DNA of 64,000 bases, taken from positions 186,001 through 250,000 of the forward strand of contig NZ_JAVIZT010000001.1 of the NCBI RefSeq assembly GCF_031453615.1, given 5' to 3'. The DNA is from Microbacterium sp. SORGH_AS_0428. Its GTDB lineage: Bacteria > Actinomycetota > Actinomycetes > Actinomycetales > Microbacteriaceae. The number at the start of each line of letters is the position of its first letter. Positions within the stretch are counted from its first letter, which is position 1. Positions 38,687 through 50,382 of this stretch are shown here, piece by piece. Both the position numbers and the translations under genes were made by a program. Below the pieces are notes generated by a model, which had not been told where the DNA came from, did no database searches, and saw only the letters and a program-made list of their open reading frames with translations.

Positions 38687-39664
38687 GTGCCGTTGACCGC
38701 CGATGTGAAGGCCGAACTGATCGCCGGTCGCGATCCGCGCCCGAGTGCCCGAGTGGCCGAGTTGACCGCCATCCTGCGGTTCGCCGGTGGACTTCACGCG
38801 ATCGCGGGGCGCGTCGCCGTCGAGGCGGAGGTCGATTCCGAGGCCCTTGCGCGACGCGTCGCCCGCGAACTGGTCGACCTCTACGGAGTGCGTCCCGAGC
38901 TCGCTCACGTGCAGGGCACCTCGGGACGGCCGGGGACGACGTACGCGGTGCGTGTGATCGACGGCGGCGAGACCCTCGCTCGCCAGACGGGCCTGCTCGA
39001 CCAGCGTCGCCGTCAGGTGCGGGGGCTGCCGAACCGGCTCACGACGGGCGCTCGTCACGACCTCGCCGCCATCTGGCGCGGAGCGTTCCTCGCCGCCGGG
39101 AGCCTCAGCGACCCGGGCCGCTCCGCGGCTCTGGAGATCGCGTGTCCGTCCGGCGAGGCGGCGATGGCCCTGGTCGGTGCCGCTCATCGCATCGGGATCG
39201 CCGCCAAGGCGCGCGAGGTACGCGGGCTCCCGCGCGTCGTCGTCCGCGAAGGCGATGCGATCCGCGCGGTGCTGCACGAGATGGGTGCGCGCCGCGCCGC
39301 TCAGGAGTGGGAGCAGCTGCGCCAGCGTCGCGAGGTCCGTGCGGGCGTCAACCGCCTCGTGAACTTCGACGACGCCAACCTGCGACGCTCGGCTCAGGCC
39401 GCCGTGGCCGCGTGCGCCCGGGTCGAGCGCGCGCTGGAGATCCTCGGCGACACGGTCCCCGAGCACCTCCGCGCCGCCGGCGAGCTCCGTCTCGCGCACC
39501 GCGATGCGAGCCTGGACGAACTCGGCCACCACGCCGACCCCCCGCTGACCAAGGACGCCGTCGCCGGCCGCATCCGCCGTCTGCTCGCGATGGCCGACAA
39601 GAAGGCGGAGACCGAAGGCCTCCCGGACACGGAGTCCGCCGTGCCTGCCGCCGCCAAGGACTGA
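38687..39664 (+). CDS. whiA: DNA-binding protein WhiA
   Basis: A 325-aa sporulation/cell-division regulator family protein, present also in non-sporulating actinobacteria. The N-terminal WhiA domain (about 20-100) precedes the LAGLIDADG-like homing-endonuclease fold (about 105-215; [20 protein letters not shown], catalytic acids not conserved), and a C-terminal helix-turn-helix (about 235-300; [19 protein letters not shown]). AAGGAG precedes the GTG. In Streptomyces WhiA works with WhiB to start division septation; here a role in division is inference. Confidence 0.96.
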   Translation: MPLTADVKAELIAGRDPRPSARVAELTAILRFAGGLHAIAGRVAVEAEVDSEALARRVARELVDLYGVRPELAHVQGTSGRPGTTYAVRVIDGGETLARQTGLLDQRRRQVRGLPNRLTTGARHDLAAIWRGAFLAAGSLSDPGRSAALEIACPSGEAAMALVGAAHRIGIAAKAREVRGLPRVVVREGDAIRAVLHEMGARRAAQEWEQLRQRREVRAGVNRLVNFDDANLRRSAQAAVAACARVERALEILGDTVPEHLRAAGELRLAHRDASLDELGHHADPPLTKDAVAGRIRRLLAMADKKAETEGLPDTESAVPAAAKD

Positions 39665-39726
39665 TCACTCCCGCGCGGAGACGTCATCCAAGGAATCAAC
39701 CCCTGCCTCGCTCGGTTCTCCCTCAG

Positions 39727-39732
39727 TAGGAT
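39727..39732 (+). promoter_or_regulatory. -10 hexamer of sodA
   Basis: TAGGAT about 62 nt before the sodA ATG; the leader ends in a GGAGGAAGAG ribosome-binding site. Confidence 0.4.
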
Positions 39733-39793
39733 GAAGGCGTCATCCCCGCATCGCCGAGGCGTTCGGCGCTGCGCCCGACAGGAGGAAGAGAAC

Positions 39794-40420
39794 ATGGCGA
39801 AGTACACGCTGCCCGAGCTCCCTTACGACTATGCCGCGCTCGAGCCGAGCATCAGCGCGACGATCATGGAGCTGCACCACAGCAAGCATCACCAGGCCTA
39901 CGTCACCGGCGCGAACACCGCGCTGGAGCAGCTGGCGGAGGCCCGCGACAGCGGAAACCTCGCGAACGTGAACAAGCTGGAGAAGGACCTCGCGTTCAAC
40001 CTCGGCGGTCACACCAACCACTCGATCTTCTGGACGAACCTCTCGCCCAACGGAGGCGACAAGCCGACCGGTGAGCTCGAGGCCGCCATCGACGACCACT
40101 TCGGTTCGTTCGACAAGTTCCAGGCCCACTTCACCGCTGCCGCGCTCGGCGTGCAGGGCTCCGGCTGGGCGGGTCTGTTCTGGGATTCGATCGGCGAGAA
40201 CCTCATCATCCAGCAGTTCTTCGACCAGCAGTCGCAGTTCGCCGCGGGCAGCGTCCCGCTCCTGCTCCTGGACGTCTGGGAGCACGCGTACTACCTCGAC
40301 TACAAGAACGTCCGCGCCGACTACGTGAAGGCGTTCTGGAACATCGCCGACTGGTCCAACGTCCAGTCCCGCTTTGTTACGGCGCGAGAGAAGACGGCAG
40401 GCCTGCTGGTAGGGTCATGA
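39794..40420 (+). CDS. sodA: Superoxide dismutase, Fe/Mn family
   Basis: A 208-aa cytosolic enzyme that converts superoxide to oxygen and hydrogen peroxide. Metal ligands are His in [13 protein letters not shown] (about residue 27), His in NLGGHTNHS (about 77) and the [11 protein letters not shown] motif (Asp and His, about 162-166). No secretion signal is present. GGAGGAAG lies 7 nt before the ATG. Sequence alone does not settle Mn versus Fe, though actinobacterial homologues are usually Mn-type. Confidence 0.95.
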   Translation: MAKYTLPELPYDYAALEPSISATIMELHHSKHHQAYVTGANTALEQLAEARDSGNLANVNKLEKDLAFNLGGHTNHSIFWTNLSPNGGDKPTGELEAAIDDHFGSFDKFQAHFTAAALGVQGSGWAGLFWDSIGENLIIQQFFDQQSQFAAGSVPLLLLDVWEHAYYLDYKNVRADYVKAFWNIADWSNVQSRFVTAREKTAGLLVGS

Positions 40421-41572
<1,152 letters not shown>

Positions 41573-41580
41573 TCCACACC

Positions 41581-42785
<1,205 letters not shown>

Positions 42786-42795
<10 letters not shown>

Positions 42796-43574
42796 CACGT
42801 ACTCCGCTCATCGCGGGCAACTGGAAGATGAACCTGGACCACCTGCAGGCGGTCGCGCTCGTTCAGAAGCTCTACTGGACGCTGAAGGACGCGAAGCACG
42901 ACCAGGACAGCGTCGAGGTCGCGGTCTTCCCGCCGTTCACGGATCTGCGCACGGTGCAGACGCTGATCGACGCCGACAAGATCCCGTTCGCCCTCGGTGC
43001 GCAGGACCTGTCGACGCACGACTCCGGCGCCTACACGGGTGAGATCTCCGGCGCGTTCCTGGCCAAGCTCGATGCGAAGTACGTGATCATCGGTCATTCC
43101 GAGCGTCGTGAGTATCACAACGAGACGGACGAGGTCGTCGCCGCCAAGGTGACGGCTGCTCTCCGTCACGGCCTCAGCCCGGTCATCTGCGTCGGCGAGA
43201 CGGCAGAGGACCTGGAGAAGTTCGGTGCGAGCGCCGTGCCGGTCGGCCAGCTGCGGGTCGCCCTCGAGGGCGTCTCGACTGATGCCGACGTGGTCGTCGC
43301 CTACGAGCCCGTCTGGGCCATCGGGTCCGGCCAGGCGGCCACGCCCGAGCAGGCGCAGGACGTGTGCGCGACCCTTCGCGGCGTCGTGACCGAGGTCCTG
43401 GGCGAGGAGGCCGCGGGGCGCACCCGCGTTCTGTACGGCGGTTCCGTGAAGTCCGGCAACATCGCGACGTTCATGCGTCAGCCCGATGTGGACGGCGCCC
43501 TCGTAGGCGGCGCCAGCCTGGTCGCCGAGGAGTTCGCGGCGATCATCCGCTACCAGAAGCACGTCGGCGTCTGA
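42786..43574 (+). CDS. tpiA: Triose-phosphate isomerase
   Basis: A 262-aa TIM barrel that interconverts dihydroxyacetone phosphate and glyceraldehyde-3-phosphate. Catalytic residues: Lys in AGNWKMN (about 14), His in IIGHSERR (about 101), Glu in [11 protein letters not shown] (about 173); phosphate loop [12 protein letters not shown]. Start ATG lies inside the pgk 3' end (10-nt overlap), so the two are translationally coupled. A terminator follows directly. Confidence 0.97.
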
Positions 43575-43580
43575 TCCGGG

Positions 43581-43611
43581 CCGTGAGGCGGGGCGCGGCC
43601 CCGTCTCACGG
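43581..43611 (+). terminator. Terminator of gap-pgk-tpiA
   Basis: About 13 bp of stem (43581-43593 with 43599-43611, one G-U) and a 5-nt loop, starting 7 nt after the tpiA stop. Confidence 0.7.
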
Positions 43612-43630
43612 TCCTGGTCGGCCCGATGGC

Positions 43631-43636
43631 TATACT
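43631..43636 (+). promoter_or_regulatory. -10 hexamer of secG-rbpA
   Basis: TATACT, the closest match to the sigma-A consensus in the window, about 47 nt before secG. Confidence 0.6.
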
Positions 43637-43682
43637 TGTACCTTGTGCGATCTCGAGATCGCCAAGAAGGGTGACGAACACA

Positions 43683-43934
43683 GTGCAGATTCTCGAGTTC
43701 GTGCTCCAGGTGCTCCTCGGCATCACGAGCCTGCTGCTGACGCTGCTTATCCTGCTCCACAAGGGGCGCGGCGGTGGACTGTCCGACATGTTCGGAGGCG
43801 GCATGAGTTCGTCCCTGGGCTCCTCTGGCCTGGCCGAGCGCAACCTGAACCGCTTCACGATCGTTCTCGCGCTCGTCTGGTTCATCTCGATCGTGGCCCT
43901 CGGCCTGGTCACCAAGTTCACCGGGCTGGTCTGA
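43683..43934 (+). CDS. secG: Preprotein translocase subunit SecG
   Basis: An 83-aa membrane subunit of the SecYEG channel. Two helices are evident (about residues 4-24 and 57-77) joined by the conserved KGRGGGLSDMFGGG loop. An in-frame ATG at 43626 would add 19 polar residues and lies before the predicted transcription start, so GTG 43683 is used; a GAAGGG is 12-13 nt upstream, rather far. rbpA starts 2 nt after the stop. Confidence 0.93.
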   Translation: MQILEFVLQVLLGITSLLLTLLILLHKGRGGGLSDMFGGGMSSSLGSSGLAERNLNRFTIVLALVWFISIVALGLVTKFTGLV

Positions 43935-43936
43935 TC

Positions 43937-44293
43937 ATGGCCACCGGGGGAAACGCGATCCGGGGCACCCGTGTCGGTGCCGGACCGATGGGTGAACAGG
44001 ACCACGGCTACCACGCCGACCGCGTGGCGGTGTCCTACTGGGACGCCCTCGGAAACGAGACGGTGCGGTACTTCGCCGCCGGCATCGCCGAGGAGGAGAT
44101 CCCGGAGACGATCGACTCGCCGCATTCAGGTCTTCCGGCCGGCCGCGACCAGGCGAATCCGCCCGCGCTGGCCAAGCCGGAGCCGTACAAGACGCACCTC
44201 GCCTATGTGAAGGAGCGCCGCACGGACGACGAGGCCGAACAGCTCCTCGATGAGGCGTTGCACAAGCTGCGTGAGCGCCGCGGTCAGGACTGA
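43937..44293 (+). CDS. rbpA: RNA polymerase-binding protein RbpA
   Basis: A 118-aa actinobacteria-specific transcription factor that binds group 1/2 sigma factors and the RNA polymerase beta subunit and stabilises open complexes. The core begins GNAIRGTRVGAGPM and continues VSYWDALGNETVRYFA (RbpA core), a basic linker, and KTHLAYVKERRTDDEAEQLL (sigma-interacting helix). The Cys residues of zinc-type RbpA are absent, as in several relatives. secG-rbpA is a usual order here. Ends at a long perfect hairpin. Confidence 0.95.
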   Translation: MATGGNAIRGTRVGAGPMGEQDHGYHADRVAVSYWDALGNETVRYFAAGIAEEEIPETIDSPHSGLPAGRDQANPPALAKPEPYKTHLAYVKERRTDDEAEQLLDEALHKLRERRGQD

Positions 44294-44300
44294 TCCGCAA

Positions 44301-44355
44301 GAGTTCATATGAGAGGAGCCCCGGTCGATGACCGGGGCTCCTCTCATATGAACTC
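44301..44355. terminator. 25-bp perfect stem, bidirectional terminator
   Basis: Arms 44301-44325 and 44331-44355 pair without mismatch around a CGATG loop. It starts 7 nt after rbpA and overlaps the pgl stop codon, ending both operons. Each outer arm carries a CATATG. Confidence 0.85.
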
Positions 44356-45133
44356 AGTAGTCGCTGTCGATCAGTTCGACGGGCACCTTCGCCGCGGCCG
44401 CCTCGTCGACGAAGAAGACGGTGCGCTTGCGCCCCTTCGCACCCGCTGCAGGAACGCTCTGATAGCTGGCGCCTGCGAGAGCGAGTCCGAGGACGGATGC
44501 CTTGTCGGGACCGACGAGAACCAGCCACACGCGCTTGGCGGAGTTGATCACGGGTCGCGTGACCGTGATCCGCTCCGGAGGAGGCTTCGGCGCGTCGCGG
44601 ACAGCCAGCACCGCGCGATCGGTCACCTGGATCTCGCCACGATCCGGGAACAGCGAAGCGATGTGCGCGTCCGGTCCGACCCCGAGGAAGCAGACGTCGA
44701 ACGACGGCCACGCGCCGACGCTCGGATCCGCGAAGCGGGCGAGCTCGGCCTCGTAGGCCGCCGCCGCGTCCTCGATACCCAGTCCGTCGTCACTCGCGGC
44801 CATGGTGTGCACATTCTCGGCCGGCACCGGGATGCGATCGAGCAGAGCAGTGAACGCCTCGGCGTCGTTGCGATCCTCTGATCCTCGCGGCACGAAACGC
44901 TCGTCGCTCCACCAGAAATGGACGAGCGACCAGTCGACCTCATGGCATCGCGGGTTCTCGGCGACCGCCGCCAGAACGCGGCCGCCCATCGATCCGCCGG
45001 TCAACGAGATGTGGGCCGGCTTCCCCTCTACGACGCGCTTCGCGATCCGGCTGAGGAGGCGACGGGCCACAGCGCGGGCGATCCGATCGGGGTCCGAGCG
45101 GACGACGACCTGCTTCTCGGGGGCCTCGGGCAT
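44354..45133 (-). CDS. pgl: 6-phosphogluconolactonase
   Basis: A 259-aa enzyme (DevB type) that hydrolyses 6-phosphogluconolactone, second step of the oxidative pentose-phosphate pathway. Family segments: HISLTGGSMGGRVL (about 40-53), WSLVHFWWSDERFVP, VCFLGVGPDAHIASLFP and KRVWLVLVGPDKA. Two adjacent ATGs occur; the second (45133) is better spaced from GAGGAG. It is the last gene of tkt-tal-pgi-zwf-opcA-pgl, 13 nt after opcA. Confidence 0.94.
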   Translation of the reverse strand: MPEAPEKQVVVRSDPDRIARAVARRLLSRIAKRVVEGKPAHISLTGGSMGGRVLAAVAENPRCHEVDWSLVHFWWSDERFVPRGSEDRNDAEAFTALLDRIPVPAENVHTMAASDDGLGIEDAAAAYEAELARFADPSVGAWPSFDVCFLGVGPDAHIASLFPDRGEIQVTDRAVLAVRDAPKPPPERITVTRPVINSAKRVWLVLVGPDKASVLGLALAGASYQSVPAAGAKGRKRTVFFVDEAAAAKVPVELIDSDY

Positions 45134-45146
45134 CATGCTCCTCGTG

Positions 45147-46073
45147 TCAGTGCTCGATGAGGGCGCTGCCCTCGGTGACGACGCGGCCGTACAGCAGGTC
45201 GGCGTCCAGCCGTCGCAGCTCCTCGGCCAGGCATTCGCGCAGGGACCGCCGCGGGAAAGCAAGCTCATGGCTCGGCTGTCCGGGCTGCGTCAATACCGCC
45301 GTCAGGGCGTCGGGGCGCTCCAAGACGATGTCTCCGCTGGCACGCGTGAGCCGCACGGACTTGATCCCGCTCGCCCACTCGTCGCCGTCCAGATAACGCC
45401 AGGTCACGTCGACCTTCAGCTGGAGACGGAGCCATGCCGCCAGCAGGGGAGTCGAGGGGGAGTCGCCGCCTCCCAGGACCTCCACGGCGGTGATCGGCTC
45501 GTAGGGCGGCTGATCCAGCACCGCCGCGAGCTGCTCGCGCCAGCGCGTGAGGCGCGTCCAGGCGAGATCGGTGTCACCGGGCGCGTAGTGGCCGCCCAGA
45601 TTGAGCACCCATTCGTGGGGATCGCTCTGCATCGCGGCATCCGTGATCCGCCGCTGGGCGATCTTGCCGATGTCGGAACGCGACGGTACCTCCGGAGTGT
45701 CCGCGGGCCACCAGGCCACGACGGGAGCGTCGGGAAGGAGCAGGCCGGTCACGAGGCTCTCGGCGTTCGAACCCGCGGGCCCGTGGGCGTGCAGCAGGAT
45801 CACCTCGCTCGCACCCGCGTCGCCGCCGACGCGGATCTCCGCATCCAGGCGCGGTTCGGCCTTCGGGTTGTCGAGCATGAGCACGATGACTCGCATGGGG
45901 TGCTCACGGGAGGCATCGTTCGCCGCTTCGATCGCCTCTTCCTCGATGCCGCGGCGCGTCGCGATGATGAGCGTCAGGACGCGGCCGAGCGCAACCGCTC
46001 CGCCTTCCTCCCGGACGTTGACCAGGGCGCGGGAGATCTTGCTGACGGTGGTGTCGGGCAGATCGATGATCAC
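45147..46073 (-). CDS. opcA: Glucose-6-phosphate dehydrogenase assembly protein OpcA
   Basis: A 308-aa actinobacterial/cyanobacterial factor that associates with G6P dehydrogenase and affects its oligomerisation and activity. Typical segments are IIDLPDTTVSKISRALV at the N terminus, LLLPDAPVVAWWPADTP (about 130-146) and LGGGDSPSTPLLAAWL (about 222-237). The frame is open further upstream, but the GTG at 46073 is chosen because it overlaps the zwf stop (GTGA) and the family starts there. Confidence 0.94.
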   Translation of the reverse strand: MIIDLPDTTVSKISRALVNVREEGGAVALGRVLTLIIATRRGIEEEAIEAANDASREHPMRVIVLMLDNPKAEPRLDAEIRVGGDAGASEVILLHAHGPAGSNAESLVTGLLLPDAPVVAWWPADTPEVPSRSDIGKIAQRRITDAAMQSDPHEWVLNLGGHYAPGDTDLAWTRLTRWREQLAAVLDQPPYEPITAVEVLGGGDSPSTPLLAAWLRLQLKVDVTWRYLDGDEWASGIKSVRLTRASGDIVLERPDALTAVLTQPGQPSHELAFPRRSLRECLAEELRRLDADLLYGRVVTEGSALIEH

Positions 46074-47620
46074 GGGCGCCTCCAGGTGCGACCATCGCGG
46101 GCGAGGAGCTCGTCCGCGGACTGCGGGCCCCACGAACCGGGGGAGTACTGTTCGAGCGGGCCGGATTGTTCCGACCAGAACTTCTCGATCGGGTCGAGGA
46201 TCTTCCAGCTGAGTTCCACCTCTTCATGGCGTGGGAACAGCGGTGGATCGCCCAGGAGCACGTCGAGGATGAGACGCTCGTAGGCTTCGGGACTGGCTTC
46301 GGTGAAGGCGTGGCCGTAGCCGAAGTCCATCGTCACGTCGCGCACCTGCATGTCGGCGCCCGGCACTTTCGACCCGAACCGGATCGTGACTCCCTCATCC
46401 GGCTGGACACGGATCACGAGCGCGTTCTGGCCGAGACCGTCGGTCTGGCTGCGGCCGAACAGATGCTCGGGCGCACGTTTGAAGACCACGGCGATCTCGG
46501 TCACCCGACGTCCGAGTCGCTTCCCGGCGCGCAGGTAGAACGGGACCCCCGCCCATCGGCGCGTGTTGATGTCGAGCTTGATGGCGGCATAGGTCTCGGT
46601 CGTCGAATCGGCGGCCATGCCGTCCTCCTCGAGGAAGCCGAGCACCTTCTCGCCGCCCTGCCAACCGCCGGCGTACTGTCCGCGAGCGGTCGCCGTGGAC
46701 AGATCGTCGGGCAGGGTCACCGCCGCGAGCACCTTCTCCTTCTCGGCGCGCAGCTGTGCCGCGTCGAAGGTGATGGGCTCTTCCATGGCGGTGAGAGCCA
46801 GGAGCTGGAGCAGGTGGTTCTGAATGACGTCGCGCGCGGCGCCGATTCCGTCGTAGTAGCCGGCTCGCCCGCCCACGCCGATGTCCTCAGCCATGGTGAT
46901 CTGAACGTGGTCGACGTAGTTGCGGTTCCAGATGGGCTCGTAGAGCTCGTTGGCGAAGCGCAGCGCCAGGATGTTCTGGACCGTCTCCTTGCCGAGGTAG
47001 TGGTCGATGCGGAAGATCGAGTCCGCAGGGAACGCGGAGCGCACCACGTCGTTCAACTCGCGAGCCGACTCGAGGTCGTGCCCGAAGGGCTTCTCGATCA
47101 CCACTCGGCGCCAGCGGTCCGCGCCGTCCGCGGTGTCGTCCACGAGGCCAGAGGCCTTGAGTTGCTCGGCGACGATCGGGAAGTCCCGCGGTGGGATCGA
47201 CAGGTAGTACGCGTGGTTTCCCATCGTGCCGCGTTCGACGTCGAGCTTCTCGACGGTCTCGCGAAGGCGACGGAACGCATCGAGATCGTCGAACTGCCCT
47301 TGAACGAAACGGATACCCTGCAGCAGCTGCTCCCAGGTCTCGTCGCGGAACTCGGTGCGCGCGTACTGCTTCACCGCGTCACGGACGACCTCCGCGAAAT
47401 CCTCGTCCTCCCAGTCCCGTCGTGCGAACCCGACGAGCCCGAACCCGGGCGGCAGGAGGCCGCGGTTGGCCAGGTCGTACACCGCCGGCATGAGCTTCTT
47501 GCGCGACAGGTCGCCTGTCACTCCGAAGATCACGAGGGCGCTGGGGCCAGCGATCCGACTCAGGCGTCGGTCATCCGGGTCGCGGAGCGGGTTGTGCCCC
47601 CGCGAGATCTCGGCAGTCAT
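46070..47620 (-). CDS. zwf: Glucose-6-phosphate 1-dehydrogenase
   Basis: A 516-aa enzyme that oxidises glucose-6-phosphate to the lactone and produces NADPH. The NADP fingerprint is IFGVTGDLSRKKL (about 29-41); the substrate site is IDHYLGKETVQN (about 200-211) with VIEKPFGHD before it. The ATG at 47620 has AGGAG about 10 nt upstream and leaves only a short N-terminal lead. It is 13 nt after pgi and coupled to opcA by a 4-nt overlap. Confidence 0.97.
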   Translation of the reverse strand: MTAEISRGHNPLRDPDDRRLSRIAGPSALVIFGVTGDLSRKKLMPAVYDLANRGLLPPGFGLVGFARRDWEDEDFAEVVRDAVKQYARTEFRDETWEQLLQGIRFVQGQFDDLDAFRRLRETVEKLDVERGTMGNHAYYLSIPPRDFPIVAEQLKASGLVDDTADGADRWRRVVIEKPFGHDLESARELNDVVRSAFPADSIFRIDHYLGKETVQNILALRFANELYEPIWNRNYVDHVQITMAEDIGVGGRAGYYDGIGAARDVIQNHLLQLLALTAMEEPITFDAAQLRAEKEKVLAAVTLPDDLSTATARGQYAGGWQGGEKVLGFLEEDGMAADSTTETYAAIKLDINTRRWAGVPFYLRAGKRLGRRVTEIAVVFKRAPEHLFGRSQTDGLGQNALVIRVQPDEGVTIRFGSKVPGADMQVRDVTMDFGYGHAFTEASPEAYERLILDVLLGDPPLFPRHEEVELSWKILDPIEKFWSEQSGPLEQYSPGSWGPQSADELLARDGRTWRRP

Positions 47621-47633
47621 CGAGGGTGTTCTC

Positions 47634-49259
47634 CTACTGGGCGGCGTCGAACAGCGCGAGCACATCGGCCTGCGCATCGACGAGGGTGAGCGTGACGACC
47701 GGGCGCGCGTGCTCGTCGGCCAGCACGGAGGCATCGCCGGCGGCCTGCGCGGCGATCAGTTCGCCGAAGGTGAAGGGGCGGCCGGGAATGGCCAGGTCGG
47801 TGTGCGGGTTCTGCAGGATCTGCAGGAACACGCCGTTCGCCGGACCACCCTTGTGGTACTGACCTGTCGAGTGCAGGAATCGTGGACCCCACCCGAACGT
47901 CGTGGGGCGGCCGGAGTCTGCGGCGACGAGCTCGCGCAGCCCTTCGAGCGGCGCGAGGTCTCTGCGGTCCACGTATGCCTGCAGCGACACATATCCGTTC
48001 TCAGGAATACGGGCCCAGAGTGCGTCGAGGACTCCACTCAAGGTGCCGCTCGCCGACAGCGACGGGTCGGACACCCGGACCTCGATACCGTCCTCCACGA
48101 AGACGGCGGGAGTGGGCTCGGGCCGTTCGTCCAAGAGGGCTCGAGCGGCGGCCTTCGCGGCCTCCACATCAGGCTGGTCGAACGGATTGATCTGCAGCAT
48201 CCGTCCGGCGATCGCCGTCGCATACTCCCACACGACGAACTGCGCGCCGAGCGACCCGGCGACGAGGATCTCGCCGCGGTGGTGCTCGAACAGGTGATCG
48301 TGGCGCACGTTGTCGACGAGGCGGAGAAGTTGCAGGTCGGCGGGGGCGTCCTCGACCTCGGGCGAGACGGGGAGCAGGACGACGGGCAGGATCCCGGTGC
48401 CGTTCTTCCCGGTTGACTCCGCGACGAGCTGCTCGATCCATCCGGGAAGACCCACGATGTGCGTGCCGTCGGTGATGATGCCGAGCTTGTCCTTGCGCGC
48501 GGCACCGCCGCCGGCGATCGCTGCCGCCAGGACGAGCGCAGGATTGCGGGGATCGTCGATGGCGACCTCGAGAAGCGTCGCCTCCGCCTCGTCGAGGAGC
48601 TCGTCGATGTCCACACCCGCCAGGCCTGCGGGCACGAGCCCGAACGCGGTCAGCGCGGAGTAGCGTCCGCCGACCGTGGGGTCTGCGGTGAACAGTCGGT
48701 AGCCGTCGGCATCCGCGGATTCGGCGAGCGGCGAACCGGGATCGGTGACGACGACGATGCGGCTCGTCGGGTCGATTCCGGCGGCACGATACGCCGCCTC
48801 GAACGCACGCTTCGCGGAGTCCGTCTCGATCGTGGAGCCGGACTTCGACGAGACGACGAGAGCCGTCTGTGCGAGACCGCCCGCCTCTGCGTCTCCGCCG
48901 ATGGCGGCCGCGACCTCGCCGGGAGCGGTGGAGTCCAGAACGACGAGGGGGACACCCGCCGTGGCGGCGATCACCTCCGGAGCGAGGGACGAGCCCCCCA
49001 TCCCGGCCAGCACGATGCGCGTGACACCGTCGGCGCGCAGGACGTCGCGAAGCGTGACGATCTCGTCGACCAGCGGTCGCGAAACGGTCACGGCCTGGAC
49101 CCAGCCGAGTCGCTCCGCGGCATCGGCGGCGGCGCCCGGACCCCAGAGGTCCGGGTCGCCGGCCGTGATGCCGGATGCGATGAGAGAGTCGGCGAGAGCG
49201 GGAAGCTCCGCCTCGACCACGTCGCGGACATCGCCGCTGACGTGGATGTCGAAGCTCAT
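47634..49259 (-). CDS. pgi: Glucose-6-phosphate isomerase
   Basis: A 541-aa SIS-fold isomerase linking glycolysis and the pentose-phosphate pathway. [11 protein letters not shown] and [12 protein letters not shown] (phosphate-binding loops, about 87 and 138), [12 protein letters not shown] (about 203), [10 protein letters not shown] and a C-terminal Lys-less tail are seen. It belongs to the divergent Micrococcales group, in which standard Pgi signatures are only partly kept, so the name rests on the SIS loops and the operon. ATGA overlap couples it to tal. Confidence 0.9.
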   Translation of the reverse strand: MSFDIHVSGDVRDVVEAELPALADSLIASGITAGDPDLWGPGAAADAAERLGWVQAVTVSRPLVDEIVTLRDVLRADGVTRIVLAGMGGSSLAPEVIAATAGVPLVVLDSTAPGEVAAAIGGDAEAGGLAQTALVVSSKSGSTIETDSAKRAFEAAYRAAGIDPTSRIVVVTDPGSPLAESADADGYRLFTADPTVGGRYSALTAFGLVPAGLAGVDIDELLDEAEATLLEVAIDDPRNPALVLAAAIAGGGAARKDKLGIITDGTHIVGLPGWIEQLVAESTGKNGTGILPVVLLPVSPEVEDAPADLQLLRLVDNVRHDHLFEHHRGEILVAGSLGAQFVVWEYATAIAGRMLQINPFDQPDVEAAKAAARALLDERPEPTPAVFVEDGIEVRVSDPSLSASGTLSGVLDALWARIPENGYVSLQAYVDRRDLAPLEGLRELVAADSGRPTTFGWGPRFLHSTGQYHKGGPANGVFLQILQNPHTDLAIPGRPFTFGELIAAQAAGDASVLADEHARPVVTLTLVDAQADVLALFDAAQ

Positions 49260-50362
49260 CGCGCAGCCTTGAGCGCCGTCTCCACCGTCTCCTGCAGCTC
49301 GTGCCAGGACACGATGAACTTCTCGACGCCCTCGTCCTCGAGCGTCTGGGTGACGTCGGCGAAGTCGACGCCCACCGCGGCGAGCCGATCGAAGAACGTG
49401 TGGGCGGCACCGATGTTGCCCGTGATGGTGTCACCCTCGATGACGCCGTGGTCGAACGTGGCCTCGAGCGTCTTCTCCGGCATGGTGTTCACCGTGCCCG
49501 CCGCGACGAGCTCGGTCACGTACAGCGTGTCGGGCAGTGCCGGGTCCTTGACTCCCGTCGAAGCCCACAGCGGACGCTGCAGATTCGCGCCGGCCTCGAG
49601 CAGGGCCTGCGCGCGCGGGGAGCCGAACTCACGCTCGAACAGCTCGTACGCGAGGCGCGCGTTGGCCAGACCTGCCTGGGACAGCAGCGCGGTCGCCTCG
49701 TCCGTTCCGATGGCCTTCAGCCGCTTGTCCACCTCGGTGTCCACGCGGGAGACGAAGAACGACGCCACCGACTGCAGGCCGGAGATGTCGATGCCGGCGT
49801 CGCGCGCCTTCTCGAGACCTGACAGGTAGGCATCGATGACGGCGGCGTAGCGCTCCAGGCTGAAGATGAGGGTGACGTTGACCGAGATGCCTGCCCCGAT
49901 GACCTCGGTGATCGCCGGCAGCCCCGCCTTGGTCGCGGGGATCTTGATCAGTGCGTTGGGACGGTCGACCTTCGCCCACAGTTCCTTGGCCTGCGCCACC
50001 GTCGCGGCGGTGTCGTGCGCGAGGTCGGGGGAGACCTCGATCGACACGCGCCCGTCGACGCCGTTCGTGGCGTCGTACACGGGGCGGAAGATGTCCGACG
50101 CCGCCTGCACGTCGTCGGTCGTGATCTCGAAGATCGCCGTGTCGACGTCCGCACCGGCGGCCGCGAGGGTGGCGACCTGCTCGGCGTACGCTTCGCCCTT
50201 CGAGAGGGCGCCGGCGAAGATCGTCGGGTTGGTGGTCACGCCGGAGACCGTGCGGTCGGAGATCAGCGCGGAGAGGTTGCCCGTCGTGATGCGCTCACGT
50301 GAGAGGTCATCGAGCCAGATGCTGACGCCCGCCGCGGCGAGCTGTTCGGTAGGGGTGCTCAT
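49256..50362 (-). CDS. tal: Transaldolase
   Basis: A 368-aa TIM barrel that moves a dihydroxyacetone unit between sugar phosphates. The Schiff-base lysine is in [13 protein letters not shown] (about residue 143); [15 protein letters not shown] (about 38-52) and [18 protein letters not shown] are the transaldolase signatures. It is the long actinobacterial type. Its stop overlaps the pgi start, and it begins 20 nt after tkt. Confidence 0.96.
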   Translation of the reverse strand: MSTPTEQLAAAGVSIWLDDLSRERITTGNLSALISDRTVSGVTTNPTIFAGALSKGEAYAEQVATLAAAGADVDTAIFEITTDDVQAASDIFRPVYDATNGVDGRVSIEVSPDLAHDTAATVAQAKELWAKVDRPNALIKIPATKAGLPAITEVIGAGISVNVTLIFSLERYAAVIDAYLSGLEKARDAGIDISGLQSVASFFVSRVDTEVDKRLKAIGTDEATALLSQAGLANARLAYELFEREFGSPRAQALLEAGANLQRPLWASTGVKDPALPDTLYVTELVAAGTVNTMPEKTLEATFDHGVIEGDTITGNIGAAHTFFDRLAAVGVDFADVTQTLEDEGVEKFIVSWHELQETVETALKAAR

Positions 50363-50382
50363 TTTCTTGCTTCTCCTCGTGC

